A DNA stretch of 40,529 bases from Kitasatospora phosalacinea (GTDB taxonomy: Bacteria > Actinomycetota > Actinomycetes > Streptomycetales > Streptomycetaceae). Each line of letters starts with the position of its first letter. Position 1 is the first letter of the stretch. The translations under genes and the position numbers were made by a program. Positions 22,082 to 29,690 of this stretch are shown here, in pieces. The notes beneath the pieces are model-generated. The model had not been told where the DNA came from. It made no database searches and saw only the letters and a program-made list of their open reading frames with translations. The stretch lies in the NCBI RefSeq assembly GCF_000716545.1, contig NZ_JNWZ01000063.1, positions 1 through 40,529 on the forward strand, given 5' to 3'.

Positions 22082-24097
22082 TCAGTGCCGCAGGTCGACC
22101 AGCAGCGGCGGCACCTGCTCCCCCGTCACCGAGGTCAGCGAGACCACCGCGTGCCCGGACGGCAGCGCGTGCGCCAGGTCGGACGGCGACCAGCGGTGCC
22201 GCTCGACGTCCCGGGTGGTGACCGACTCGGTCTGCGCGGTGGTGCCCGACAGCGCCTTGCGCAGCAGCCGTCCGGCCCGGCGAACCGTTCCTCCCGAGGT
22301 GTCCGGGACGTGCGTGACCGCGGTCTCCCGGACCAGGTGGGTGCCCCAGGCCTCGGAGAACAGCCGGCCGTCCCAGGGCGCGATGCCGGGGAACGCCATC
22401 CGGTTGCCGACCGCGCCGAACAGCGGCGCCCGCAGCGCCTCCGGCAGGTCCGACAGCGTGCGCAGCAGCAGCACCACGCCGGCGTTGGCGCCGCGCAGCC
22501 GCTGGACGCCCCGGATCGCCTGCGCGTCGACGGCGGCGGTCGCGTCGTCCAGCACCATCCCGGCGAACAGCTCCCGGTCCCGGCGGTCGGCCGCGGCCTG
22601 GGTGAACTGGCCCAGCAGCAGCCGCGACAGGATCCGGGCCGCCTCCGGGTGGCTGCGCTCGGGCAGCTTCACCCGCACCCGCAGCGGGTGCTCCAGGGCC
22701 CGCATCGCGAAGGCCGGCTTGGCGTCCGGGCCGCCGGAGAACCCGGCCGCCAGCGCCGGCCGGTCCAGCAGCGCGAGCCGGTCCGCGAGCAGCGCGCCCG
22801 GGTCGTCGGCCCGGCCGTGCATCCGCTCGCGCTGCTGCAGGTCCGCCTCGAACTCCGGCCACCGGCCCGACTTGCGCAGCCGTTCGCCGAGCTCCGCCCA
22901 GCCCTCCCCGTCCCCCGCCAGCAGCGCCCGCAGCGCCCGCACCCCCGGGTAGCCGCCGTACGCCGCCCGGTACGGACCGACCACCTGCTGCATCGCGGTC
23001 CGGGCGCTCTCCGCCCGCGGCGCCAGCTCGTCCGGCAGCAGCGCGTCCGCCAGCCGGGCCGCCGCCTCGTCCGAGTGCGGCGCCGCGCCGTACAGGTCCA
23101 GGCCGTACGGGGCGTCCGGGTCGCCGGGGGCGATCACCACGTCGTACCAGTCGTCCGGCCCGAGGTCCGCGTCGGACGCCCCGACCACCACCGCGCACGC
23201 CGCGCCCGCCAGCGCCTGCAGGCACAGCGCCTCGGCGACCGGGCGGGCCAGCGACGCGGTCTTGCCGGTGCCGGCCGGGCCGACCGCCAGCAGCGAGGTG
23301 CCCAGCACCCGCGGGTCCAGCGCGAAGCCGGCGTTCCGGTGGGCCACCGGGTTCTTCGGCACGTCCTGCGCGGTGCCCAGCCGCACCTGCCGCACCAGCA
23401 GGTCGTGCCGCGCCGCCCGCCCGCCCGGCAGGTCCCGCTGCTCCGAGGGGTGCGCGCACGCCGCCGCGCCCCGGGCCGCCACCTGCCCGGCGAACTCCTG
23501 CCACGCGGCCGGATCGCTCCCCACCGTCCGCCACGCCTGGTGCAGCCGCACGTAGTCCACGTCCCCGACCTGCTCCCCCTCCAGCCGGCGCACGGCCTCG
23601 CCGGCCGGCCGCAACTCGGCCCACACGTCGACGACGGGGGGCTCCTCGGGGGCGGCGGGGATCTCGGTGACGGTGTGGGAGAGGACGGGGACGATCCAGC
23701 GCCGCCACACCTCGCCCCAGCGGCCCATCCGCCCGAAGACCATCAGCACCACGATGATCAGCGAGGCGTTGACGGCGGCGGCGATCAGCAGGGAGATGAC
23801 GAAGGAGTTGGGGACGGTGAGGCCGAAGGTGGTCAGCAGTCCCTGCACCAGGGAGACGCCTTCGAGGTAGACGAAGAGTCCGACCGCCAGGTTCAGCGCC
23901 GCCCGCAGCAGCAGCGGCCCCGCCGGGGTCCTGGCCTGTTCGGCGGCCTCGGGGTCGTGCGGGACGTGGTGCTGCCGGTAGATGCCGGGGGCGGCTTCGG
24001 GGCGCGGGGCGGTGGCCCAGGTGAGGAGGTGGAAGGGGGCGCGGGGCGGGGGGAGACGGGGGTGGGTGTGCTGGGTTCTCGCGTCGTTCAGTTCCAC
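22082..24097 (-). CDS. Membrane-anchored ATP-binding protein (TraG/VirD4/FtsK-like P-loop)
   Basis: 671 residues. Two hydrophobic spans lie at about residues 61-90 and 98-121, followed by a large cytoplasmic ATPase region. Walker A is GPAGTGKTA at 273-281, and a Walker B-like ELFAGMVLDDA appears in the last third. The overall plan recalls the FtsK/VirD4 coupling-ATPase superfamily, and similar proteins occur widely in Streptomyces without assigned function. The start is GTG at 24097 with AGGAGGGG upstream at good spacing. It diverges from gabT across a 220-bp region. Confidence 0.75.
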   Translation of the reverse strand: MELNDARTQHTHPRLPPPRAPFHLLTWATAPRPEAAPGIYRQHHVPHDPEAAEQARTPAGPLLLRAALNLAVGLFVYLEGVSLVQGLLTTFGLTVPNSFVISLLIAAAVNASLIIVVLMVFGRMGRWGEVWRRWIVPVLSHTVTEIPAAPEEPPVVDVWAELRPAGEAVRRLEGEQVGDVDYVRLHQAWRTVGSDPAAWQEFAGQVAARGAAACAHPSEQRDLPGGRAARHDLLVRQVRLGTAQDVPKNPVAHRNAGFALDPRVLGTSLLAVGPAGTGKTASLARPVAEALCLQALAGAACAVVVGASDADLGPDDWYDVVIAPGDPDAPYGLDLYGAAPHSDEAAARLADALLPDELAPRAESARTAMQQVVGPYRAAYGGYPGVRALRALLAGDGEGWAELGERLRKSGRWPEFEADLQQRERMHGRADDPGALLADRLALLDRPALAAGFSGGPDAKPAFAMRALEHPLRVRVKLPERSHPEAARILSRLLLGQFTQAAADRRDRELFAGMVLDDATAAVDAQAIRGVQRLRGANAGVVLLLRTLSDLPEALRAPLFGAVGNRMAFPGIAPWDGRLFSEAWGTHLVRETAVTHVPDTSGGTVRRAGRLLRKALSGTTAQTESVTTRDVERHRWSPSDLAHALPSGHAVVSLTSVTGEQVPPLLVDLRH

Positions 24098-24256
24098 TTC
24101 GGGCCCCTCCTACGTTGCCGGCGGTGCCATACCCGCATCGCCGTCCCACCGACACACCCGGGGGCCAATGTAGTGGAGTGCGCGGGCGCGCAGCCGATCT
24201 TCGGCCACTGGCCGCGTCGGACAACTGGAGCGGTCCGGCAGTACCGAGTGGCGCAT

Positions 24257-24295
24257 GCCCGCGCCGTGCGGGCGGTCGTAGCCTGCGGTTACCGC
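24257..24295 (+). promoter_or_regulatory. gabT promoter region with two inverted repeats
   Basis: GCCCGC-GCCGT-GCGGGC (24257-24273) is followed by a -10-like TAGCCT (24279-24284) and a second dyad GCGGT-T-ACCGC (24285-24295) that would lie at the transcription start. The second dyad is well placed for repression. The sites are candidates for the PucR-type regulator, but no shared motif with the dehydrogenase promoter was proven. Confidence 0.4.
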
Positions 24296-24317
24296 GTCAA
24301 GAACTTGGAGAAGACAG

Positions 24318-25673
24318 ATGAGCGCTGCAACCCCGCTCCCGCAGGAGCGCCGACTGGTCACCGCGATCCCCGGCCCGAAGTCGCAGGAGCTGCAGTCTCG
24401 CAAGCTCGGCGCGGTGCCGGCCGGCGTGGGCACCACGCTGCCGGTGTACGTGTCGCGGGCCGGCGGCGGCGTGCTGGAGGACGTGGACGGCAACAGCCTG
24501 ATCGACTTCGGTTCGGGCATCGCCGTGACGAACGTGGGCAACAGCGCCGCGGCCGTGGTGGCGCGGGCGACCGAGCAGCTGGCCGCGTTCACGCACACCT
24601 GTTTCATGGTGACCCCGTACGAGGGCTACGTGGCGGTGGCGGAGCAGCTGAACGAGCTGACCCCGGGCGACCACGACAAGCGCACCGCGCTGTTCAACTC
24701 GGGTGCCGAGGCGGTGGAGAACGCGGTGAAGATCGCCCGCGCCTACACCAAGCGGACCGCCGTGGTGGTGTTCGACCACGGCTACCACGGCCGCACCAAC
24801 CTGACCATGGGCCTGACGGCGAAGAACATGCCGTACAAGCAGGGCTTCGGCCCGTTCGCGCCGGAGATCTACCGCGTCCCGGTGGCGTACCCGTACCGCT
24901 GGCTGACGGGCGCGGAGAACTGCGCCGCCGAGGCGGCCGCGCAGGCGATCGAGATCATCAACAAGCAGATCGGCGCGGAGAACGTCGCGGCGGTCATCAT
25001 CGAGCCGATCCAGGGCGAGGGCGGCTTCATCGAGCCGGCCAAGGGCTTCCTGCCGGCGATCGCGGAGTTCGCGAAGGCGAACGGGATCGTGTTCGTGGCG
25101 GACGAGATCCAGACCGGCTTCTGCCGCACCGGCCAGTGGTTCGCGTGCGAGGACGAGGGCGTCGTCCCGGACTTGATCACCACCGCGAAGGGCATCGCGG
25201 GCGGTCTGCCGCTGGCGGCCGTGACCGGCCGGGCCGAGATCATGGACGCCGCGCACTCGGGCGGCCTGGGCGGCACCTACGGCGGCAACCCGGTGGCGTG
25301 CGCGGCCGCGCTGGGCGCGATCGAGACCATGAAGTCCGAGGACCTGAACAGCAAGGCGCGGCGCATCGGCGAGGTCATGCTGGCCCGGCTGCGCGAGATC
25401 CAGGAGAAGTTCGCCGACTCCGACCGGGTGCGCATCGGCGAGGTCCGCGGCCGCGGGGCGATGATCGCGGTGGAGCTGGTGAAGCCGGGCGGCAAGGAGC
25501 CGGACCCGGAGGCGACCGCGGCGGTCGCGAAGGCCTGCCACGCGGAGGGCCTGGTGGTGCTGACCGCCGGCACCTACGGCAACGTGCTGCGCTTCCTGCC
25601 GCCGCTGGTCATCCCGGAGCACCTGCTGGCCGAGGGCCTGGACATCCTGGAGTCGGCCTTCGCGGGCGTCTGA
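24318..25673 (+). CDS. gabT: 4-aminobutyrate--2-oxoglutarate transaminase
   Basis: 451 residues, class III PLP aminotransferase. It transfers the amino group of GABA to 2-oxoglutarate, giving succinate semialdehyde and glutamate. Family features include NSGAEAVENAVKIAR, the HGYHGRTNLTMGLT segment, IIEPIQGEGGF, the PLP aspartate in FVADEIQTGFCRTG, and the Schiff-base lysine in TTAKGIAGGLPLAAV. GGAGAAGACAG precedes the ATG. It stands alone on the plus strand, followed by its own hairpin terminator. Confidence 0.94.
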   Translation: MSAATPLPQERRLVTAIPGPKSQELQSRKLGAVPAGVGTTLPVYVSRAGGGVLEDVDGNSLIDFGSGIAVTNVGNSAAAVVARATEQLAAFTHTCFMVTPYEGYVAVAEQLNELTPGDHDKRTALFNSGAEAVENAVKIARAYTKRTAVVVFDHGYHGRTNLTMGLTAKNMPYKQGFGPFAPEIYRVPVAYPYRWLTGAENCAAEAAAQAIEIINKQIGAENVAAVIIEPIQGEGGFIEPAKGFLPAIAEFAKANGIVFVADEIQTGFCRTGQWFACEDEGVVPDLITTAKGIAGGLPLAAVTGRAEIMDAAHSGGLGGTYGGNPVACAAALGAIETMKSEDLNSKARRIGEVMLARLREIQEKFADSDRVRIGEVRGRGAMIAVELVKPGGKEPDPEATAAVAKACHAEGLVVLTAGTYGNVLRFLPPLVIPEHLLAEGLDILESAFAGV

Positions 25674-25706
25674 GCCCGGTTCGGCACACGGAAACCCCTG
25701 GTGAGC

Positions 25707-25752
25707 GGCGCGGGGGCCGGGCGGGGCGGATCCCGTCCGGCCCCCGCGCGCC
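25707..25752 (+). terminator. gabT terminator hairpin
   Basis: CGCGGGGGCCGG (25709-25720) pairs with CCGGCCCCCGCG (25737-25748), 12 bp, with a GC-rich inner stem in the loop. It starts about 34 bases after the gabT stop. There is no U-tract. Confidence 0.65.
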
Positions 25753-25921
25753 GGGCCGCCGGCCGGGTGGGTGGAGGTTGCCCCGCCGGTGGTGAAGATG
25801 CTGTGCACGATGGCGGGTCCGCCGTCGCGGGCCCCGGCTTTGACGTACTGTCATCACAGATGGACAGCGAACAGCACCCACTGCCCACCACCCCGTCCGC
25901 CGTCGAGGCGGACGCACAGGA

Positions 25922-26024
25922 CCGATCGACCGGCCGCCCCGCCCACACCCCCCGGGCCGCGCGGATCGGCGATCACCTTGGCCGCCCCGGAGCTCTCCCC
26001 CCTGCTCCGGGGCGGCCGGTTTTT
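25922..26024 (+). ncRNA. Candidate 6C-family small RNA with intrinsic terminator
   Basis: Two hairpins each expose exactly six consecutive cytosines. The first has C6 at 25948-25953, closed by GCCC/GGGC (25941-25944 with 25954-25957) or by CGGCC/GGCCG, inside an outer stem CCGATC/GATCGG (25922-25927 with 25964-25969). The second has C6 at 25997-26002 in a 10-nt loop closed by a perfect 14-bp stem (25980-25993 with 26004-26017), followed by GGTTTTT, a textbook terminator. Two C6 hairpins, the second a terminator, is the definition of the actinobacterial 6C RNA class, known in Streptomyces and mycobacteria. Upstream, TTGACG (25840-25845) and a -10-like TACTGT (25846-25851) are possible promoter parts, and an extra hairpin lies at 25894-25914. 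The 5' end is not defined by sequence alone. Confidence 0.62.
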
Positions 26025-26036
26025 GCTGTCCTGGCC

Positions 26037-26672
26037 ATGACACTGACGGTGGTGCTGGCCGTCGTCTCCTGGCAGGTGGCGGTGGACGGTCCGCTGCTGG
26101 GGCTGGACACGGCGGTGCGCGACGGGGTGCGGCACCTGCGCCGGGCGATCGGCTCGGCGCCGCTGAACCACCTGGGCGTGGCGCTGTCGGACCTGGGCGG
26201 CGCCCTGGTCGCGGTCCCGGTGCTGCTGGGGTGCGCGGGCCTGGCGGCCCGGCTGGCCCGGCGCGACGGCCGGCCGCGCTGGTGGGTGCCGGTGCCGGTG
26301 GCGGTGGTGGCCGCGGTGCTGGTCCCGCTGCTGGTGGTGCCGGCGAAGACCTGGTTCGCCCGCCCGGGCCCCTACGGGGTGCCGCTGGCCGGGGACCAGT
26401 GGGGCTGGTACCCGTCGGGCCACACCGCGACCTCCTCGATCGCGTACGGGACGGCGGCGCTGCTGCTGGCCCGGGTGCTGCCCGCGGCGGCCGGGCGGCT
26501 GGGCGCGGCGGCCGCGCTGGTGTGCCTGGGGGTGGGGGCGGGCCTGGTGTGGAGCGACTTCCACTGGCTGCTGGACGTGGTGGCGAGCTGGTGCCTGGCC
26601 GGTCTGCTGCTGCTCGGGCTGCACCTGCTGCTGCCGCGCCTGCTGCCCGACCGGCCCCGACCTGCCGACTGA
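26037..26672 (+). CDS. PAP2 superfamily membrane phosphatase
   Basis: 211 residues from the ATG at 26037. PAP2 enzymes dephosphorylate lipid phosphates such as undecaprenyl or phosphatidyl phosphates. The signature runs VPAKTWFARPGP (KxxxxxxRP), WYPSGHTATSSIAYG (PSGH) and SDFHWLLDVVASW (SxxxHxxxD), so the active site is complete. Five or six membrane spans are visible. The start is uncertain: there is no ribosome binding site at 26037, the first span would be slightly short, and an in-frame ATG at 25860 would run through the 6C-like hairpins. The gene begins 13 bases after the terminator U-tract, so it needs read-through or a promoter inside the RNA element. Confidence 0.85.
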   Translation: MTLTVVLAVVSWQVAVDGPLLGLDTAVRDGVRHLRRAIGSAPLNHLGVALSDLGGALVAVPVLLGCAGLAARLARRDGRPRWWVPVPVAVVAAVLVPLLVVPAKTWFARPGPYGVPLAGDQWGWYPSGHTATSSIAYGTAALLLARVLPAAAGRLGAAAALVCLGVGAGLVWSDFHWLLDVVASWCLAGLLLLGLHLLLPRLLPDRPRPAD

Positions 26673-26690
26673 CGGTCCGCCGGTCGGCAC

Positions 26691-26710
26691 TTCGGTCCAG
26701 ACCATTGACG
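26691..26710 (+). promoter_or_regulatory. DasR-like site (dre) overlapping a -35 box
   Basis: 26691-26706 reads TTCGGTCCAGACCATT and matches 12 of 16 positions of the known dre consensus A(C/T)TGGTCTAGACCA(G/C)T, including the GGTC..AGACC core. It overlaps TTGACG at 26705-26710, a good -35; a weak -10 (CACCCT) follows at 17-bp spacing. Streptomyces chitinase promoters carry this type of element, bound by the GlcNAc-responsive regulator DasR. Confidence 0.65.
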
Positions 26711-26772
26711 CCCTCCCGGCCCGCGCGCACCCTGTTCCCCACCCAACAGCACGCGATCGCCGGGAGGCGGAT

Positions 26773-27891
26773 GTGCGTTCCCCAGCCATGCCCATGACAC
26801 GATCCACGGTGGCGGCCTCACTGCTGGCCCTGGCGGTGACGGCCCTGCCGGTCCAGGCCGCGACGGCGGCCGCGACGACGACGGCGGCGGCCTCCCCGGT
26901 GCAGGTGTACGGCGCCTGGCACTGCAGCGACGACGCCTGCACCTGGGCGAAGGTCCGCGACATGGCCGCCTTCGACGCCGCCAACCACTGGCTGGTCGAC
27001 CGCGGCGACGGCCGGCCCTCGGTGAACGTGGTGGTGCTGAGCTTCGTCAACCCGCTGCGGCTCCTGAACGGCACCACCGACGCCGGGAACGCCGCCGGAG
27101 TGCCGGTGGGCATGGACCAGCAGGTGGTGGACTACTTCACGGCGCACGGCATCCGGGTGATGCTCTCCATCGGCGGCATCACGTACACCGGCGACTGGGA
27201 CACCGCGCTGGCCCAGAACGGCACCCTGCTCGGCCAGAAGGCGGCGGCGCTGGCGAGCAGGCTCGGCGTGGGCATCGAGATCGACTACGAGAACAGCAAC
27301 AGCCCGAACCTGACCGGCCTGCAGGCGTTCGTGGACGCCTACCGGGCCGCCCACCCGTACGACGCCTCGGGCGCGGACCCGGCCGCCCGGCTGACCATCG
27401 ACGTCGCGGCCGGCGACCGCTGGCTGATCGGCATCGACCAGTACGCCACCGCGCACTGGATGACCACGGCGAACCCGGTGCTGGACTACGCCAACGCGAT
27501 GGTGCCGAGCAAGCAGCCGTCCGCCTCCTCGGCGGTCGCCAACTGGCAGGAGCACCTGGACGGCAAGCCGACCTACAACCCGGCGATCCCACCGCTGGCC
27601 CCGGCGAAGTTCACCGGCGGCCTGTACATCGCGGAGGGCTCGCAGGTCCGCCCGGAGTGCACGAACTTCGCGAACTCGGTGCAGAAGGCCACCGGGAGCT
27701 GGGTGCAGAGCGCCGCGCCGAACGGGGCGGGCAGCACGACCGGGCTGCTGGGCTTCATGTTCTGGGCGGCCGAGAAGCCCTCCACCCGGGGCGTGACCAC
27801 CGCGCCGCCCAACAGCTGCGAGGGCGGGGTCGGCGCGGGGGCCACCGCCTTCGCGGTGCCGGTGCCGATGCCCCCGCTGCGCCAGGGCTGA
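26773..27891 (+). CDS. Secreted glycoside hydrolase family 18-type chitinase
   Basis: 372 residues. The N terminus (MRSPAMPMTRSTVAASLLALAV...VQAATA) is a Sec signal peptide. VYGAWHCSDDACTWAKVRD starts the barrel, IRVMLSIGGI is the SxGG element, and LGVGIEIDYEN corresponds to DGxDxDxE. The last Asp and the catalytic Glu are kept, but the first Asp is Val and the second is Glu. GFMFWAAEKP fits the eighth strand. It most likely acts on chitin or related GlcNAc polymers outside the cell. The GTG at 26773 follows GGGAGG at 5-nt spacing. A DasR-like operator lies 67-82 bases upstream. Confidence 0.82.
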   Translation: MRSPAMPMTRSTVAASLLALAVTALPVQAATAAATTTAAASPVQVYGAWHCSDDACTWAKVRDMAAFDAANHWLVDRGDGRPSVNVVVLSFVNPLRLLNGTTDAGNAAGVPVGMDQQVVDYFTAHGIRVMLSIGGITYTGDWDTALAQNGTLLGQKAAALASRLGVGIEIDYENSNSPNLTGLQAFVDAYRAAHPYDASGADPAARLTIDVAAGDRWLIGIDQYATAHWMTTANPVLDYANAMVPSKQPSASSAVANWQEHLDGKPTYNPAIPPLAPAKFTGGLYIAEGSQVRPECTNFANSVQKATGSWVQSAAPNGAGSTTGLLGFMFWAAEKPSTRGVTTAPPNSCEGGVGAGATAFAVPVPMPPLRQG

Positions 27892-27927
27892 GCCCCGCCG
27901 GGGAGGAGGGCCGGACGGCTCAGCCCT
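27884..27927. terminator. Bidirectional terminator containing both stop codons
   Basis: AGGGCTGAGCC (27884-27894) is the exact complement of GGCTCAGCCCT (27917-27927). The left arm contains the chitinase TGA (27889-27891) and the right arm contains the complement of the DUF2218 stop (27920-27922), so the two stop codons pair with each other. The loop is GC-rich and can fold further. Confidence 0.75.
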
Positions 27928-28252
27928 CCTCGCCGGTGAGGCGCTGGACGGTGCCGGCCGCCCCGCCCTCGCGCTGCCAGGCGACGACCAGTTCGTCGCG
28001 GGTGCCGAAGCGGACCAGGTGGCGGCCGACCACGTCCTCCAGCTGGTCCAGGGACTCCTCGGCACCCTCCACGGACAGCAGCAGCGCGCCGTCCTCGGCG
28101 GCGAGCTCGGCCCGTCCGGCGCCGAAGGCGAGCGAGCCGCGGCCGGTCTCCTCCGACCACTCGGCGGGGACCTTGCGGCCCATGTGGGCGGCGAGCTGCT
28201 TGGCGTAGCGGGCGGGACGGTCGGTGCTGACGCGAGCGGTGGAGCGGGCCAT
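27920..28252 (-). CDS. DUF2218 family protein, iron-box controlled
   Basis: 110 residues. This is a single DUF2218 domain: ARVSTDRPARYAKQLAAHMGRKVPAEWSEETGRGSLAFG, AELAAEDGALLLSVEGAEESLDQLEDVVGRHLVRFG and LVVAWQR are typical. Members are often found with iron or siderophore genes in Actinobacteria; the molecular role is not known. The ATG follows GAGGAG. Its promoter has a dyad resembling the DmdR1/IdeR iron box over the -10, so expression should rise when iron is scarce. It converges with the chitinase gene and shares its terminator. Confidence 0.88.
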   Translation of the reverse strand: MARSTARVSTDRPARYAKQLAAHMGRKVPAEWSEETGRGSLAFGAGRAELAAEDGALLLSVEGAEESLDQLEDVVGRHLVRFGTRDELVVAWQREGGAAGTVQRLTGEEG

Positions 28253-28283
28253 GACGGACTCCTCGGATCGAAGGCGCGGGGCA

Positions 28284-28325
28284 CTTAGGCTCGCCTAAGC
28301 TACTCGATTGCTGAGCCAAGCTCAA
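28284..28325 (-). promoter_or_regulatory. Promoter with iron box (DmdR1/IdeR-like)
   Basis: On the minus strand, -35 TTGAGC (28320-28325), a 17-bp spacer and -10 TAGCTT (28297-28302) form a clear promoter. The dyad CTTAGGC-TC-GCCTAAG (28284-28299) overlaps the -10 and matches the second half of the actinobacterial iron-box consensus TTAGGTTAGGCTAACCTAA. An Fe-loaded repressor bound here would block polymerase. Confidence 0.75.
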
Positions 28326-28378
28326 CAAGTTATCGAGGCGAGATCGGTCACCCTCCGTACCGGCCCCGACCCGACCGC

Positions 28379-28384
28379 TAACCT
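28379..28384 (+). promoter_or_regulatory. -10 element for a leaderless marR-family transcript
   Basis: TAACCT ends six bases before the ATG at 28391, where no ribosome binding site is present. Transcription would start at about the A of the start codon. No clear -35 is visible. Confidence 0.45.
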
Positions 28385-28390
28385 GTGCCC

Positions 28391-28864
28391 ATGACCTCCC
28401 CCGGCCCCGCCGACACCGCAGCGGAACTCGCCGACGCGCTCACCCGGGCGATGAAGCGGATCCGCCGGCGGACCATGCAGCGGCTGGAGCCGTACGGCAT
28501 CACCCCCGCCCAGGGCCGGGCCCTGCGCACCCTCGCCCACGCGCCCGGCTGCGAGAGCGCCGAGACCATGCGGCTGAGCGAACTCGCCGAGCGGCTGCAC
28601 ATCGCGCCGCGCTCCGCCACCACCGTGGTCGACGCCCTGGAGGAGGCCGGCCTGGTCGCCCGCACCCCCGACCCGGCCGACCGCCGCGCGGTGCGCCTGG
28701 TGCTCACCGAGGACGGACACGGCGCGCTGGAGCGGATCTCCAAGGTCCGGCACGAGGTCGCCCAGGAGTACTTCGGCCCGATCGGCCCCGCCGAGCAGGA
28801 CGTCCTGCTGCGCGCCCTGCGCCGCGCCGAGGAGGCCTACGAGGCCGGGCCGCCCGCCCCGTGA
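28391..28864 (+). CDS. MarR family transcriptional regulator
   Basis: 157 residues. The winged helix-turn-helix is complete: GITPAQGRALRTLAH, then SELAERLHIAPRSATTVVDALEEAGLVARTPDPADRRAVRLVLTEDG with the DxR wing signature. A C-terminal dimerisation helix follows. It diverges from the iron-box DUF2218 gene and ends 13 bases before the convergent ZIP gene. The targets and ligand are unknown. A GTG at 28385 would add two residues, but the leaderless geometry favours the ATG at 28391. Confidence 0.88.
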   Translation: MTSPGPADTAAELADALTRAMKRIRRRTMQRLEPYGITPAQGRALRTLAHAPGCESAETMRLSELAERLHIAPRSATTVVDALEEAGLVARTPDPADRRAVRLVLTEDGHGALERISKVRHEVAQEYFGPIGPAEQDVLLRALRRAEEAYEAGPPAP

Positions 28865-28877
28865 CCGTCCCGGCCGG

Positions 28878-29654
28878 TTACGCCAGCCCCACCACCAGCC
28901 ACATGAAGCCCACCCCCAGCAGCGTGCAGGCGAGCGTCGCCTTCGACGGGTGCGGGCTGTGCGCCTCGGGCAGGATGTCGGAGGTCGCCAGGTACATCAG
29001 GAACCCGCCGAAGAACCCGAGGTAGAGCCCGAGCAGCTGTTCCGGGATGGTGAACAGCAGCGTGATCCCGGCCCCCGTGACGGGCGCGAGCGCGTCGGCG
29101 AACAGCAGCCCGACGGCCCGCCGCCGGTCGTTCCCGTACAGCCGGGTGAGGGTGTACGTGTTGAAGCCGTCCGCGAAGTCGTGCGCGACGACGGCGACGG
29201 CCACCACCGTGCCGACCGTCGTCCCGGCCTGGAACGCGGCGCCGATCGCGAAGCCGTCCATCACGCTGTGCAGGACCAGCGCGGAGGCGGCGGCGATCCC
29301 CACGCCCTGCTCGCGCTGCCGTTCGCCGGGGGCCGACCCGCGCACGTGACCGTGGCTGTGCGTGTGGCCGTGGCTGTGCGCGGCGTACTCGCCCTCGTGG
29401 CCGCGGTGGATGGCGACGGCGCGCTCGACCACGTGGATGGCGAGGAAGCCGGCCGCGAACATCAGCAGCGCCTCGGGGACGCCGTGCAGTTCCTGCGGGG
29501 CCTGTGCCATCGCCTCGGGCAGCAGGTCGAAGGCGACCACGCCGAGCATCAGACCCGCCGCGAGGCCGAGGACGAGGTGGCGGCGGTCCCCGGTGCGCTG
29601 GGCGACGAAGCCGCCGAGCAGGGTCATCAGGAACGCGCCCGCGGCGACCAGCAC
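28878..29654 (-). CDS. ZIP family metal transporter
   Basis: 258 residues, about eight membrane spans. The cytosolic loop has a histidine-rich stretch HSHGHTHSHGHV near residue 95. TM4 carries HSVMDGFAIG and TM5 HDFADGFN, the conserved ZIP metal-site positions; GFFGGFLMYLATSDILPEAH is near the C terminus. It probably imports Zn2+ or another divalent metal. The GTG at 29654 is the annotated start, but GGGGAGG lies 15 bases upstream, better spaced for a CTG three codons earlier. No Zur-like box was recognised. Confidence 0.88.
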   Translation of the reverse strand: MLVAAGAFLMTLLGGFVAQRTGDRRHLVLGLAAGLMLGVVAFDLLPEAMAQAPQELHGVPEALLMFAAGFLAIHVVERAVAIHRGHEGEYAAHSHGHTHSHGHVRGSAPGERQREQGVGIAAASALVLHSVMDGFAIGAAFQAGTTVGTVVAVAVVAHDFADGFNTYTLTRLYGNDRRRAVGLLFADALAPVTGAGITLLFTIPEQLLGLYLGFFGGFLMYLATSDILPEAHSPHPSKATLACTLLGVGFMWLVVGLA

Positions 29655-29690
29655 GGCGGTCAGTTTCGGCCTCCCCCGTCACGGTGCCGG

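Noticed and set aside
25860..26036. N-terminal extension of the PAP2 protein from the ATG at 25860
   Set aside because: There is no ribosome binding site; the stretch contains three stable hairpins and a U-tract terminator and gives a low-complexity peptide, so an RNA element is a better explanation. The extension is not excluded.
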